DNA from: Pontederia crassipes | Lineage: Eukaryota > Streptophyta > Magnoliopsida > Commelinales > Pontederiaceae | Direction: 5' to 3' | Length of the DNA stretch: 64,000 nucleotides | NCBI GenBank assembly: GCA_030549335.1 | Contig: CM060191.1 | Coordinates: 56,617,947 to 56,681,946 of the forward strand | Shown: positions 36,245 to 48,271 of the stretch, piece by piece | How positions within the stretch are numbered: position 1 is the first letter of the stretch | Layout: the number at the start of each line of letters is the position of its first letter | The notes under the pieces: model-generated | Seen by the model: only the letters and a program-made list of their open reading frames with translations | The model's database searches: none | What the model was told of the DNA's origin: nothing | Translations under genes and position numbers: made by a program

Positions 36245-39200
36245 TAATTATGGAAAATTCTAGTGTGCTAGCCCATTTGTCATCACTAATCACAATAAAA
36301 TGATTATTTGACCAATACAGTGGAAGACTTTAAATAATAAAAGAAATTAAAACCTTTCTTTTTCCATAAAATAACATAAAGCATAACCTAATATCAATAA
36401 ATATTCTAACTAATTAAATTACTACATCATGACTTTATTCATCGTTATGTCATGTGCAATCATACTATCATGAAGTGATCTGTCATCTATCCTTAACCTT
36501 GGTTACCTACGTAGATCCAAAGTGCAAAAATTTTCAATTAAAGTATGTAAAGGTCATACAATGCAACTATCTTAAACATGATAATATTATTACTTTCATA
36601 TGCATTCTTATATACAGGAAAGAAAATGCATGAATGACATGAGTTAAACATGAACTTCTATATGTTAATCATAATTTCACATTTTCAATCTTATATCATC
36701 ATGAATAACATAAGCATAGCAATTAAAAAATTATTGTAATATCCCAAATATGTTTAGAATGTAATTGTGTGGTCAATGTTATCTCATATGATTGATAAGT
36801 GTTAAGACATGAGTTATAACTCAAAGTGTTAGAACACAAAAATTGGTGAAGATTCGTCTGAGGCAAAAACATGATTTTTGAAAATGTGAAAATTTAGAAG
36901 ATAAAATTCTGGTAATTATTCCTACATGTGAAGACATGCTAAAAGTATTTTTTAATAAATTTTAGATGGAGTTCTAATTAGGTATTATGAGGTCGTAAAA
37001 TCGGAAAATCTATAAAATCATGATTTTTTGGACAAAAAAATAGATTTTGATTTGTTGCTTATTTATTCTTATAAATATTTTTATTTGAATTCAAACGGAG
37101 GTAGTTTCGTATTACATGTAACGTCTTAAGTAAATGAATAAATAAAATAAATAATAGGAAAATGTCAAACCATATACTTAAATGGCGTTGCATGTAAATC
37201 ATGTGAATATCAAGGGCATTTACATATCCCCAACTTTGGCCGACCTTAAGTCGGTTATCTCATCTTTATCCCTTATCGTTTAAAGTTTTTACCATTCTTT
37301 TTCATCCTCTTACTACACCATCTCAAACTTAAAAGAGAGCACCTTATACCAACTATCAAGGGAAATTGCAAACTTGGAAGGAAAGAAGGAGTCTTATAAT
37401 TCTCAACCCATGGTAAGTTCTTTTATGATCTTTTTAGTGGTTATAATTAGGTAATTGTAAACTAGGGTTCTGGGAGGCTTCCTTATTCCTCCTCTTCCGT
37501 AACCTTAATTAATTGTGGGTGAAACCTAACTTTGTCATGAAGAACAATAAACCCTAGGTATAGTTAAATTGTTCCCGAAACTCCACTTGATGATTTGCAC
37601 ACCTTCAAGTTATCCAAAAATTACTAACTTTACTCAGATGGATCCTCTTTGAGTATACTTTCATTGAAATGTGGAATCAAGTTATTTGGAGGTGTAGAAA
37701 ATGTTATGTTTTTGTATTTAAGGTGTTATCATTTTGTCTGCCGAAATTATTACCTTATTTTGTAAATTATATATTAAATACAATATGTTATAGAATTATT
37801 TGATCATTTAGGTTTAGAACTATACAAATTTAAGGTTTCCTTTACAATTGGAAGCAGTCAAAAAGTATATGTATAGTGAAAGTTATAAATGATTAACCTA
37901 ACATCACTCAGCTTGTCAGAATGAAACTTAGGGCAGACTATATTAGCATTTGTTAAAATTATTGTGCTCAATTCAGAGAGATATAAATTCAAGAAATTCC
38001 ATGAATTGCACCATAAGAAGTCTACCTTTAGAGAAAATTGAAAGTAATAGAACAAGAGTTGTTTACTATTTTATATAAATAATAAAAGTAAGGCCACTCA
38101 GTCTGTCATATTATAGAAATAACATGAAAGTTAAGTTGAATGTTGATTTACCTAAAAATAATCCATAATGAAATAAAATATGAAACTTATACATATTAAA
38201 ATATGTAAGTGTCGTGTAAGAAGATATGGATGATATAAGAGCAACTCTTATTTACTAGGATTATAAGAGTAAATGTATAAGTGTTATGTAACTTTTGTAA
38301 TATTTTATATTTCATGTATGAGATGTTAGCATTCGGAACATAGTATTAATATGATGTTATTATTATGTTTATAAGATTAGAGGAATAAAGTAAGAAAAGA
38401 AAGGAGAAAATCTTTTAATTTGTACTCACACAAGGTAAGTTGGTTTTTCATATTCTATGTATTCACATTTTTTGACTTCGGTGCAACATTGATTGTTGTA
38501 TGTATTGAATGCGTATTTCGACATATTCATATAAAAATTATGTTTTGAATGATTGATCAATTGATGGTGAAATTGAAAAGCATATGTGATATGTTATGGA
38601 TTGATTTTGTAAAATGTAATATGCATATTCTGATTGAATGAGTATTCGATTATGAATATTTGAGTTCCAAGATATGATTCATCGTTAGTTGATATGCAAT
38701 TATTATATGATGAATCCTTCATCTGCATATGCATGTATGATGGCTGGAGTTAAGTGTCATGTGGAACTAAGTGATACATCGTGAGCATTAATGTTGGGAG
38801 CCACATTTAGAATCCATAGGAGTCACCTTTAAAGTCCACCTATTGCTATTTGATATGTTACCAAAAAGAAATGAGGTAGAATGAAACTAAGTGCTACATC
38901 GTTGATCACGATGGAAGCCACCTTTATAATCCACCTACCGACTATACAAATTGTCCAGTTGGTGATTTGTGCATTCGTATGAGAGTGTTGTATTTGAATA
39001 ACTATAATATGATTTAAAGGAAATTGATTGCAATTGGAGTGTAATTATTTTGCTCAGAAAGTTGTATGTATAACCTTCACATATATTAAAATATTGATTG
39101 TGATATTATGATGATTGCATGTAATTTAATGTCTCTCGGAATAATTAGATGATAACACATAGGCTATGAATTATCAACTTATTGAGCTATTTAGCTCACT

Positions 39201-40965
39201 CTATTGTTTCTAACATTTTTCAGATTAGTATAACTGTTTGGGGGATAGAAGGGTTCAACACACTGAGTGGTAAGATATTGAGAAGAATTGTGTCTCTTAT
39301 ATTCTTTTGTTAGAATATCCAAAGAATTAATTGTTTCTATTTTATATACGAAATCTTGTACCTTGTAAAAAAGAATGAGTATTTTGGAATGTAAAATTTA
39401 AAGAGGTCGGCTTGCTCTGAACAATCACCATGGTATAGTTTTTTAATAATATTTTTATTCCTTATGTTATATGAAAAATAATTTTATAGCTCACTTCCAC
39501 AATTTATGATTTGTTTTAATGACATATTATTTCTTATGTTATATAAAAGATAAAAATTATGGCCCACTTATGTGACTATTTAATTGTCTGTCACGAACTT
39601 CGAAAAAATTATGGCCCACTTATGTGACTTTATTTAATTGTCTGTCACGAACTTCGGTTTAAATCATGGATTAAATCGGAATCATGACAATTATCATCAT
39701 ACTGGTAGTATGAAGCATACAATTACCATTCATTATCAATGTGCATATTAAGTGACTTTCACTTATCATATCTTTGCTTCAATACTTTTCTCAAGGTTGT
39801 TTTATAACTTTCTAGTCTTCACTTTCATAGTCATCATCTTTACATTTAATTGTTTATCCAAGACATCTTTGATCTTACAAGAGTTGAAGAATCAAATCAC
39901 TACCCTCGTAATAGGTTAGTTAGGTCTTGGAGACACAATGCTCCCTTTGTTCGAAGGCGAATAGAAATACACATATTGTTGTTGATATGAGTGTAATTAT
40001 TCCTAAAACAATACATACACTTAAGGTGTAAGAATAATTACTTCTCAACAATTATTTGAGGGGTGACGGAAAACATTATTCTTTACTATCAACAAACATT
40101 AACGTTGCTCAATTTTCAAGTTTTAACCTAATTATGACTATACATGCATTTTGTATACTTAGGTATATAGTCAACAATCGTCAATACATATAATATACAT
40201 TTCAAAAAATAAGTTCAATATATTATAAAAATATTTCCTAATTAGTCACAACCATAACACATTGGTCACACCCATGATAGTAGCTAGTCATGGCCATGAT
40301 TTTTTGATTTACGGACGTGACAGAGACCCTTTTTCTTAGCCCTATTTTCATCTCTCGATCATGGTGGTGATGGGGTTGTCACTGCGTGCCCTGGTTTTGT
40401 CACGACCATGACACCCAAGTTTACAGGCGTGAATGAGAGCCATATTTTGCCTTATCTGATCGTATATTAGTCACGACCGTTCTTGGACCTGGCACGGTTG
40501 TGCCAACGTTCAGGCAGTCTAAATTTAATCTAAAAATTACAAGCTTTTGAGACGAAATCAAGGGGAAACCATATACATATCAAGAACACATTTGAGGCAT
40601 GAACCATAAACATAAGAACATGTTAATTCGTAACATAGTCTAAATATATAAATCATAGAAATAATCTATTTTAGGGTTTTACCCTAACATTACTAAAACA
40701 ATAGATCCACATATAAAACCTATAGATCTAATCATAATATTCTTGCATCCCTCAATTACAATCCATTATGAGGGCAAATCATCCTCAATCTCTAAATCCA
40801 TCACAAGAAAACCATTAAGAATGGAGAGAGAGGGTTTGAATCTCCATTACATACCTTAATATTTTCTCTTCTCTTCCTCCTTCTCTTCCTCCTCCTCATC
40901 CTCTTCTAACCCTATATAGTCATCATGTGCACATATGAGGAAAAAGTGATTAAAAGGATTAAACA
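36245..40965 (-). repeat. Probable right (5') LTR of the dead Ty3/gypsy element, interrupted by a solo LTR
   Basis: 36245-36734 and 39690-40965 match the left repeat (22495-30000) in order; see there for shared phrases. The block 40240-40510 is rich in tcacgaccgtgac-like imperfect palindromes, as is 29260-29520 in the partner. The interrupting element is the solo LTR at 36735. Confidence 0.5.
36735..39689 (+). mobile_element. Solo LTR, Ty3/gypsy-type, 2,955 bp, TSD attat
   Basis: It starts TGTAATATCCC and ends atcatgaca. Exact 5-bp direct repeats attat flank it (36730-36734 and 39690-39694). The homologous site in the left gypsy repeat (near 22960) is uninterrupted. It has no coding domain, so it is a solo LTR. 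Inside are a diverged direct repeat near 38750-38940 (ctaagtg(a/c)tacatcg; ccacctttat/aaatccacc) and a near-perfect ~50-bp duplication at 39558-39656 (ggcccacttatgtgact). Length suits Tekay/Del-type LTRs; lineage is inferred. Confidence 0.88.
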
Positions 40966-41063
40966 ATAAGGTGGCTACAGTACTGGCCATCCAATCTAAT
41001 AAATGCTAATAAATGTTTCTACTCATAAGTAATTTCTCGGAAAAAGGAATATATAACAGTTTG

Positions 41064-41066
<3 letters not shown>

Positions 41067-41096
<30 letters not shown>
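41067..41096. repeat. (TA)n microsatellite
   Basis: About 30 bp of pure TA dinucleotide between two retrotransposon-derived blocks. Confidence 0.95.
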
Positions 41097-41101
<5 letters not shown>

Positions 41102-41847
41102 TCTATTTTATGTGGATGCGCAATGTTATCTGCATTATATTGAATTACGCTATGAATTTCTAGTCTACTATATTTTCTTTAGTTTATTTGTAATGTCCCC
41201 AAAATGCACTCTGCCACGTAGTAGAATACGTCTCGGGTACACTATAGGTCATACATACGTGAACATATCAAAATAAAGATTTTGATTGATCAACCAAGGA
41301 CAACATCAAATGCAAAAGAGTGATCATCGTGCAAGAATAATATCATCGTGAAGTATGCGGAAGACTAATGAAAAAAACATCATGAGTCCTAAGTGTCTCA
41401 TCTAATACATCATCATAATAACATAAAAATAAAGGACTCATATGCTACTATCATGAGCTTGATCTGTCATTGTTGATCACCTTCATTATTAGTGTATGCC
41501 TACACGTATGAAGATGTAGGGGAGATGAAACCTTCCTATAAATTGTGCAACTCGGTATGTAAAAAAATACAAGTATCGTAAAAATGATGAAGGAAATCAT
41601 GAAAACATCATCATCGTCATATAAGAGATAAAGATATGGCCATAAAATATTAATAAATTAAGGTGACATCTTTTTGAGATCATCAGAACAAGGGTCAAGA
41701 TGCATCATGATAATCATCATCATCAAATGATGAGTGTCGATCATCATCGTCATGAGGTCATCATTATGTAAAGGATCATGAAAATCATTATAGGAGTAGA
41801 AGTAGATAATCATGGTGTTAATCATTTTTGTTAAAGCATATTATAAG

Positions 41848-43530
41848 TGATGCATAAAAAGTTGTAGCAAAATAAATCCGCTAGCAAGTGCACTAGTCAT
41901 ATCAAGTAATAAAGTAGAGAGTAGAGTGTCGAACCCACGAGAAACTAGTTAAATCTAATCTATCTCAATAATCTACTAAGAGAAAAAAATGGTGTTATGA
42001 TATGAAAATATAAAATAAATGTGCAGAAAATAAAATAACAAAAGATAAAATAAATGGGTGTTGAGCCTAAGGATTATGGACGATTAAGAATAATGATTAA
42101 CTAGCATGAACAACTATGAAGATTGAATTATAAGATGAATAGATTCACTTCTTGAGATGGATTATGATTACCTAAAATAATGGCCTCTATATTGAGTACA
42201 TCAAACTATCTTAACTCTAACACAATTTAGGATAACAAACATTGAGTTAATCTTCAGTTAAGAAAGATATTAAGATGCATTAAGTTATAGTTCTAAACTA
42301 ACAGTTATCCTCGTTGGGTAAAAAAACTGATAGACCGTATAAAATCAAGCACAAACGATGAATTACAAGATTTGTGTTATGATTGCTTCAACTTTGAGTT
42401 AAAAATCGATTTGTTAAGAATTATTAAATCTCAAAACTAACCACTCCACAACGGTTTGTAGTCTTATTTCAGAATATAATAATCTCGGTAAAAAAATATT
42501 AAACATAACAATCATAATAAAAAATCAAAATAATTATATTAATTCAAATCTAATAATCGAGTTCATGCAGTTTTTTCGAAAAGATTAATAATCTTCATTA
42601 TAGAATTAATTAGGCATAAAAAGTATGGGTAAAGAGCATCCAAACAATTATTAGAAGACTGAATTCTTGCTTTCAATGATATTTGGATTGATGTAAAACA
42701 CAAATGATGAGTTGTTCTGCAGTCTTCTTCGAAAAAATCCTCTTCAAGCTTGAAATTCGTCTTCAACAATAACGCACGGCTCCCAAGTCTCAAGCACCTC
42801 TAAGCACCATAAGCACACGTTTTTCTATTTTCTAGTACTTCTATTTATAGCCTCTAGGTGTCCCAAGGATTGTGATAAAGTTTTGGTTTGATTGGTAGTC
42901 TTTTTATGTCAAAAAAAATTCGGAATAGACTTTGATTGAGCTTTGAAATCATTCAAAACTTCTTCAAATCTGGATAAATATGTTTCCTAATAATCCACAA
43001 GAAAAGTTGAAGAAATTTTGAAATCAGACTTTGTAACGCCTCATAATAGTTCCGTAACAGCCTGAATATGATTTCTCATGTCCCGTAACGGTGATTTCAC
43101 GACCTTCCAGTGTCCAAATCAGAGTAAAAGTTGTGTTTTCACGGTCCACGATATTCTGGTCATGGCTCATAACTCAGGCAAGTTTCTAGGTGAAATTTGG
43201 CATTTTAATGGATCATTATAGCTCTGTAATGCCCCTGCTGTTATGGTCGTTACGCTTCTCTCATAGCCAGTTATATTCATTTCAGCCTTGACAGCCTCTA
43301 CTAGTTTTCATTTTCTAGCTCCGTTTTAACTCTGATTTGAGCGCAATTTTCTCCGGTGGCTTCGTAATTCAATTTTCTTCTTTTTTTAGCAATAAAACAT
43401 AGTTTTTGGGTATATTTCTATTTTATAAAATTAAAGCAAATGATATTAGAAAATGATGCATGTTATATGAAAATGAATAAAAATGTGATTAAATGTATGA
43501 CTAATTATATGTTGTATTTTTCATGCATCA
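41848..43530. mobile_element. Solo LTR, 1,683 bp, ends TGATGCAT...ATGCATCA
   Basis: The termini form an inverted repeat (TGATGCATAAAAA and TTTTTCATGCATCA). Flanks are ataag (41843-41847) and atagg (43531-43535), a 5-bp TSD with one mismatch. The interior lacks ORFs of retroelement proteins and includes gtgtcgaacccacgagaaact, a phrase common in plant LTR sequences. Family and orientation are not determined. Confidence 0.72.
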
Positions 43531-44250
43531 ATAGGATCAGGAAGATAATAATGAATCATCATAAAAGTAGTAAAAGCCAATCATCATCATAAGGAATATT
43601 TCATTATTAATATGCTTTCAACATCGTCATCATCGCCATCGTCACCATCTTATAAATTTATCTTTGGCTTATTATGAAGTATCTTTCAACACGTATAGTA
43701 TGATTTAACTTGTAAAGTGTCTTTCAACTCGTGAGGAGTCACTACAAGAAAATTGTCATTTAGCGACGCATAATAATGACGCAAAATGATGCGTCGCTAA
43801 TTCGTCGCTACTAGCATCTAAATAGTGACGACGTTGGGTCGACAAGATGAGACGCTAATTGCCTCCCAGTAGCGTCAACTCAGCGTCACATTCGCGTTAC
43901 AAAAAAATGACGCTAAACTCGATGCCATCGTGACACTTTTTAGACGTTATTACAATGCGTCAAGATTAGAAATTGCGTGATAAATTATAGCGTCATATTA
44001 GCGTCAACAAGACGCATCGCAAGTTGGCGCCAACAATGGTGCAATGCTAAATCGATGCATGTTCAGTAGGAAATTTTGGCGCCTGCAACTTGCGTTGTAT
44101 TAACATCGACCAGGTGTGGCTCTAATGAGCATCACAAAGCTTGTGTCGCTAATGTGAAGCTAATGCGGTGCCAACATTAGAATTTTAAGAATATACAAGT
44201 AGTTATATAAGTAATGTTAATTATTATTCATATTTAGGTAATGTTAATTT

Positions 44251-44276
44251 GTATACATATACATATACATACATAC

Positions 44277-44309
<33 letters not shown>
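44251..44309. repeat. (ACATAT)/(ACAT)n microsatellite
   Basis: A run of acatat and acat units inside the CACTA element; a similar atatgcatatgcat/atacatat run lies at 45150-45222. Confidence 0.9.
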
Positions 44310-45161
44310 ATTTATATGTTATACATGCATTATACTCTAATTCCCAAATTTCAAAATCGGAGGAATAGTGCTTCTTCATTTTTTAAGAAATTCAAATGAC
44401 GATTGCCAGAGATCCGACCGTTAGATCATCACAAAATTTGTACCTCCCATAGAGCACAACAACACAGATTTTTCAGTATTTTTTGGTGATTTTAGGAGGT
44501 CGCACGGTAGAGTTAAGAACCTAGGAAAAAAAAGTCTTTCGACGGTCTTTGACGTGAGTCCAGCGAGAATTAGTCGAAACCAAAATTATGAACTTGTAGA
44601 GATTGACAAAAGCTGTCCACCCGCACAAGAATCGCGGCGTTCCGAGGTCGGAAGAAATTCAATAAAATGGGCAAACTTTCGGAATAGAAACGATCGGTTC
44701 TCCGCGGCCCTAGATCGGATTGCTACGAAAAAAAATAGGCATTTCGAAGGGCTCAAGAAGGTTGGGCGACGCAAACCTTTCACGTTTCACGTATTTTCCG
44801 TTTCTTCCGATTCTCAAAATATATAATTTTTATAATTATAAAAATTCCTCAAAACTTCTGTCTCACCTAAGAAATTTAAAAATGTGCGTTCTCAAAAATC
44901 GGACCTTTCGGGAGTGCTCAGAATGGCCCCGTTTAGTTGACATAGATTTTTCAAATTCTTTTGAGTAATGTTGATTTTATTAGAATTTTTTTGTATCCAA
45001 ATTTGAAAAGAGTATTCATCTATTTTTCTTCGTGCGCTTAAAAAATATATTAAAAATTTTCTTGAAAATCAGACATCTTGATACTTCTTAGAATGGCCTC
45101 ATTTGATTGACATATGACTTTCAAATTTTTTAGACAACGTTGATAAACATATGCATATGCA

Positions 45162-45192
<31 letters not shown>

Positions 45193-45650
45193 ATATTACA
45201 TATATACATACATATATACATAGTTAATAACTTTATAGTACTTTAGTGCCACCTTTGCGGCGCATTAGCGCCACATATCTATAGCGACATAATGTCTTCT
45301 CAATGGCGTCGACAGTTTCGTCGCTACTCCATTTTAGTGTCAAAATAGTGTCACCATTTTGTGATGCTAGTTTAGCGCCTCAAATTGTCGATGCCAATGT
45401 GACGTTATATTCCAACTTAGCATCACAATTTTAGAGTCACTAATCTGCGACGCTATTTCACATATTTTAGAATTAATTATCTATCAGAATTGAATTAATG
45501 TAGATCCACATTGGCGACGCAATAGCGTCGCCAAATGTGCGACACTAAATGGCGATCCGTGTGCTCGTCGAAGAACGAATCCGAACCATCCTTTTATTTA
45601 ATCGGACGATTCCGCTTGCCCGAACGCCACATTTTCCCCCTTTTAACCAC

Positions 45651-46240
45651 TCCCTCCCTCCCTCCTCCTCCTCCTCCTCCACCTCTTCTCCACTGCCGCC
45701 GCATCCTCCTCTACCTCTTCTCCGTCGCCGTCGCCTCCTCCTCGTCCACCTCTTCTCCGTCGTCGTCGCCTCCGTCGCTACCGCCTCCTCCACCTTTTCT
45801 CCATCACTGCCGCCTCCTCCTCCTCTACCACCTCTTCTCCATCGCCGCCCCCTCCTCCTCCTCCTCCACCTCTACTTTGACGCCGCCGCCGCCTCCTCCT
45901 CCTCCTCCACCTCTTCTTCGTCGCCGCCGCCTCCTCCTCCTCCACCTCTTCTCCGACGCTGTCGCTGCCGCCGCCTGCTCCTCCTCCTCCTCCTCCACCT
46001 CTGCTCCGTCGCCGCGGCTGCCTCCTCCTCCTCCTCCACCTCTTCTCCGTCGTCGCCGCCGCCTCCTCCTCCACCACCTCTTCTCCGTCGCCGCCCCCCC
46101 CCCCCCTCCTCCTCCTCCACCTCTACTCCGACGCAGTCGCCGCCTCCTCCTCCTCCTCCTCCACCTCTTCTCAGTCGCCGCCCCCCTCCTCCTCCTCCTC
46201 CACCTCTACTCCGACGCAACCGCCGCCTCCTCCTCCTCCA
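45651..46240 (+). repeat. TCC-rich minisatellite within the CACTA element
   Basis: About 590 bp in which a phrase of the form cctcctcctccacctcttc followed by tccgtcgccgcc recurs roughly every 45-60 bp, about ten times, with variable numbers of TCC units. The plus strand is almost purely pyrimidine. Long ORFs here (Pro/Ser- or Arg/Gly-rich in all frames) are translations of the repeat, not genes. Confidence 0.9.
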
Positions 46241-48271
46241 ACGCACCAGTGGCCCATTTTCTCTGTCGCGGACTTCGACATCGTAGGACTTAGATCATCT
46301 AATTGCGATATATGTAATTTGATATAATAGAAATGTATATGTGATGTAATGTAATTTGATATAATGAAAATGTATATGTTCATGTAATATAATTTGATGG
46401 TGCTTCAATTGTAATATAAAAAAATAGCAATCATCTGTGGATTTCAATGTAATGTGGTAATACAATGGCTGAATGAGGAAGGTGACATATTTGTGGGTGG
46501 ACATATTGTTCTTAGCGTCACATTAACGTCGCAGTAGCAATGCAGAAAAATGAATTATAGCGCCACATTAGCATCCGATTAGTGTCGCAACGTAACGCCA
46601 ACTCAGCGTCGGATGAGCGTCGACAATTTTAGCGCCTCTTTAGAATGGGAGTAGCGACACATGTTGGCTCTTCATGATGACACTTTTCGCGTCATTATAG
46701 TGTCCCATTAGCGCCACCGTGCGACGATAATTGCGTTGACATACCCATAGGCTCAAATTCGATGCTATTAGCGTCGAAGAAATGGCGTCGCGAAGCCTGT
46801 GGCGCGAATTTGATGCTAATGCGTCGCTATTGTATTTAGCGCTGAGTTAGCGATGCATTGGAGTCTATATTGATGCGTCGCTAATCGATGATTTTCTTGT
46901 AGTGAGTGTATTTCAACTCCAATAAAATAAAGTGTGGAAAGGAGTAAACTCATTCACAACTAGTTGTCGCTAGCTCATCATCATAAGAGTTGTTCATTGA
47001 CATTTATCATCTTTTATCTCGCAAATATTAATTGGACTTATTATAATATTGTGGATCATGATAGGATCATAATAAGGAATGTTATATGATCATAAGTAAT
47101 CAGAGATCGTCATTATACATCATATTTTAATATCACGAAAACTTTAAATCAAGGATTCGTAGGACATAACCATATAAATGGATCAAAATTGAATCATAAT
47201 AAATAAAGTAATAAAATCATAAGACCATAAGACCTCGGGGATCTTCATTGGACATCATCATTATAATCATAAAGATTTTAAATTAAGAAGTCATAAGATC
47301 ATGAGATCACAATAATAATCATGGATCATATTATACATCATGATAATAATCATATGAAACTTTAACTTTAACTAGAAGACGTAATGTCATGGAGAGTACT
47401 CAGACGTGCATACTCATCATCATCATCATTATGAGATAGGTTAAAACTAAGGGCATAAATTAGGGATCAAAATAGGCATAGATCATCATCTTACTATTGG
47501 AACTCGGGCTAAGTTCAAGAGTAATCATCTTGGTCAATTTTTATATGAAACTCGAGCCAGGTTGGGGTTATACCCTGGCTGGGTCTAATTTGGTGCGTCC
47601 GACGAACATTGTGCGACAACGGCTTCTTCATCGAGGTGCCCATGCTGAGTCATCATCAACTCGGGCCGTACCATAGCTTGGGGAGGTCGGTCATGGCGGA
47701 TCCGGGCTAATTTCTATGGAACTTGATCTGGGTTACAAAGAACTCGAGTCAAGTTCTGGTGTTTATAAATAATGCGAAAGCATGATGTCTTTTTTGGATA
47801 TCTTTTCGCCGATTGCTGACCTTGCTTATGTCTTAGGGTTATCGGGAACTACTAATGTCATGCTTCAAGTAGAAATCATGAACTTATTGATAAATTTAAC
47901 CTACTTACATACCTTATGAGTTTTAGTAGAGAAACTATTACATCCTTCTTCGTATTCCTCTTCTTCTTCATCTTACTTCCATCATTCCTTTCAGACCAGG
48001 TGCTCGATCATTGGGTCTCCTCCCTCTGGTTCATCTCCTATAGGTCGTTGGGCGTGAGATGGTGAGAGAGATGGAACGAGAGAGAGACAAGAGAACTCTA
48101 CATAGAAAAATTAGGGTCAACTGAAGTTTTCAATGTCCCATATTTATAGGAGAGAATATATAAATCTAGTTGGAGTCTGATTTGTTTCATTCTTATCCAC
48201 ATATTTTTGTTTTCGTTTTTTAATCTTTTCTCTTCTTCTTTTTTCTGTTAACTAACAACCTAGGCGTTACA

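Larger units (their letters stand above)
43740..46904. mobile_element. Non-autonomous CACTA transposon, 3,165 bp, TSD agt
   Basis: The ends are CACTACAAGAAAAT (left) and its exact reverse complement (right). The 3-bp TSD agt is exact (43737-43739 and 46905-46907). Sub-terminal regions (43760-44170 and 46510-46890) are packed with tagcgacgc/gcgtcgctaa motifs in both orientations, the arrangement where CACTA transposase binds. No transposase is encoded. The interior holds ACATAT-type microsatellites and a large TCC-rich minisatellite. The elements at 43740 and 31139 share ends but not interiors. Confidence 0.95.
41189..48271 (-). mobile_element. Ty3/gypsy-type solo LTR (about 2.2 kb net) split by two younger insertions
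   Basis: On the minus strand it starts TGTAACGCC (48271) and ends ggggacattaca (41189), classic Ty3 LTR termini. Flanking 5-mers are ttatt (41184-41188) and atatt (48272-48276), one mismatch. A minus-strand TATAAATA box lies at 48141-48148. The pieces 41189-41847, 43531-43739 and 46905-48271 share an atcatcatcat/catgatcat-rich style. Removing the two insertions and their TSD copies leaves about 2.2 kb. No coding domain is seen. Confidence 0.72.

Noticed and set aside
45535-46293. Long Pro/Ser/Leu-rich frames (252 and 245 codons) on + and Arg/Gly-rich frames on -
   Set aside because: All are translations of the TCC minisatellite, open in several frames at once; no gene.
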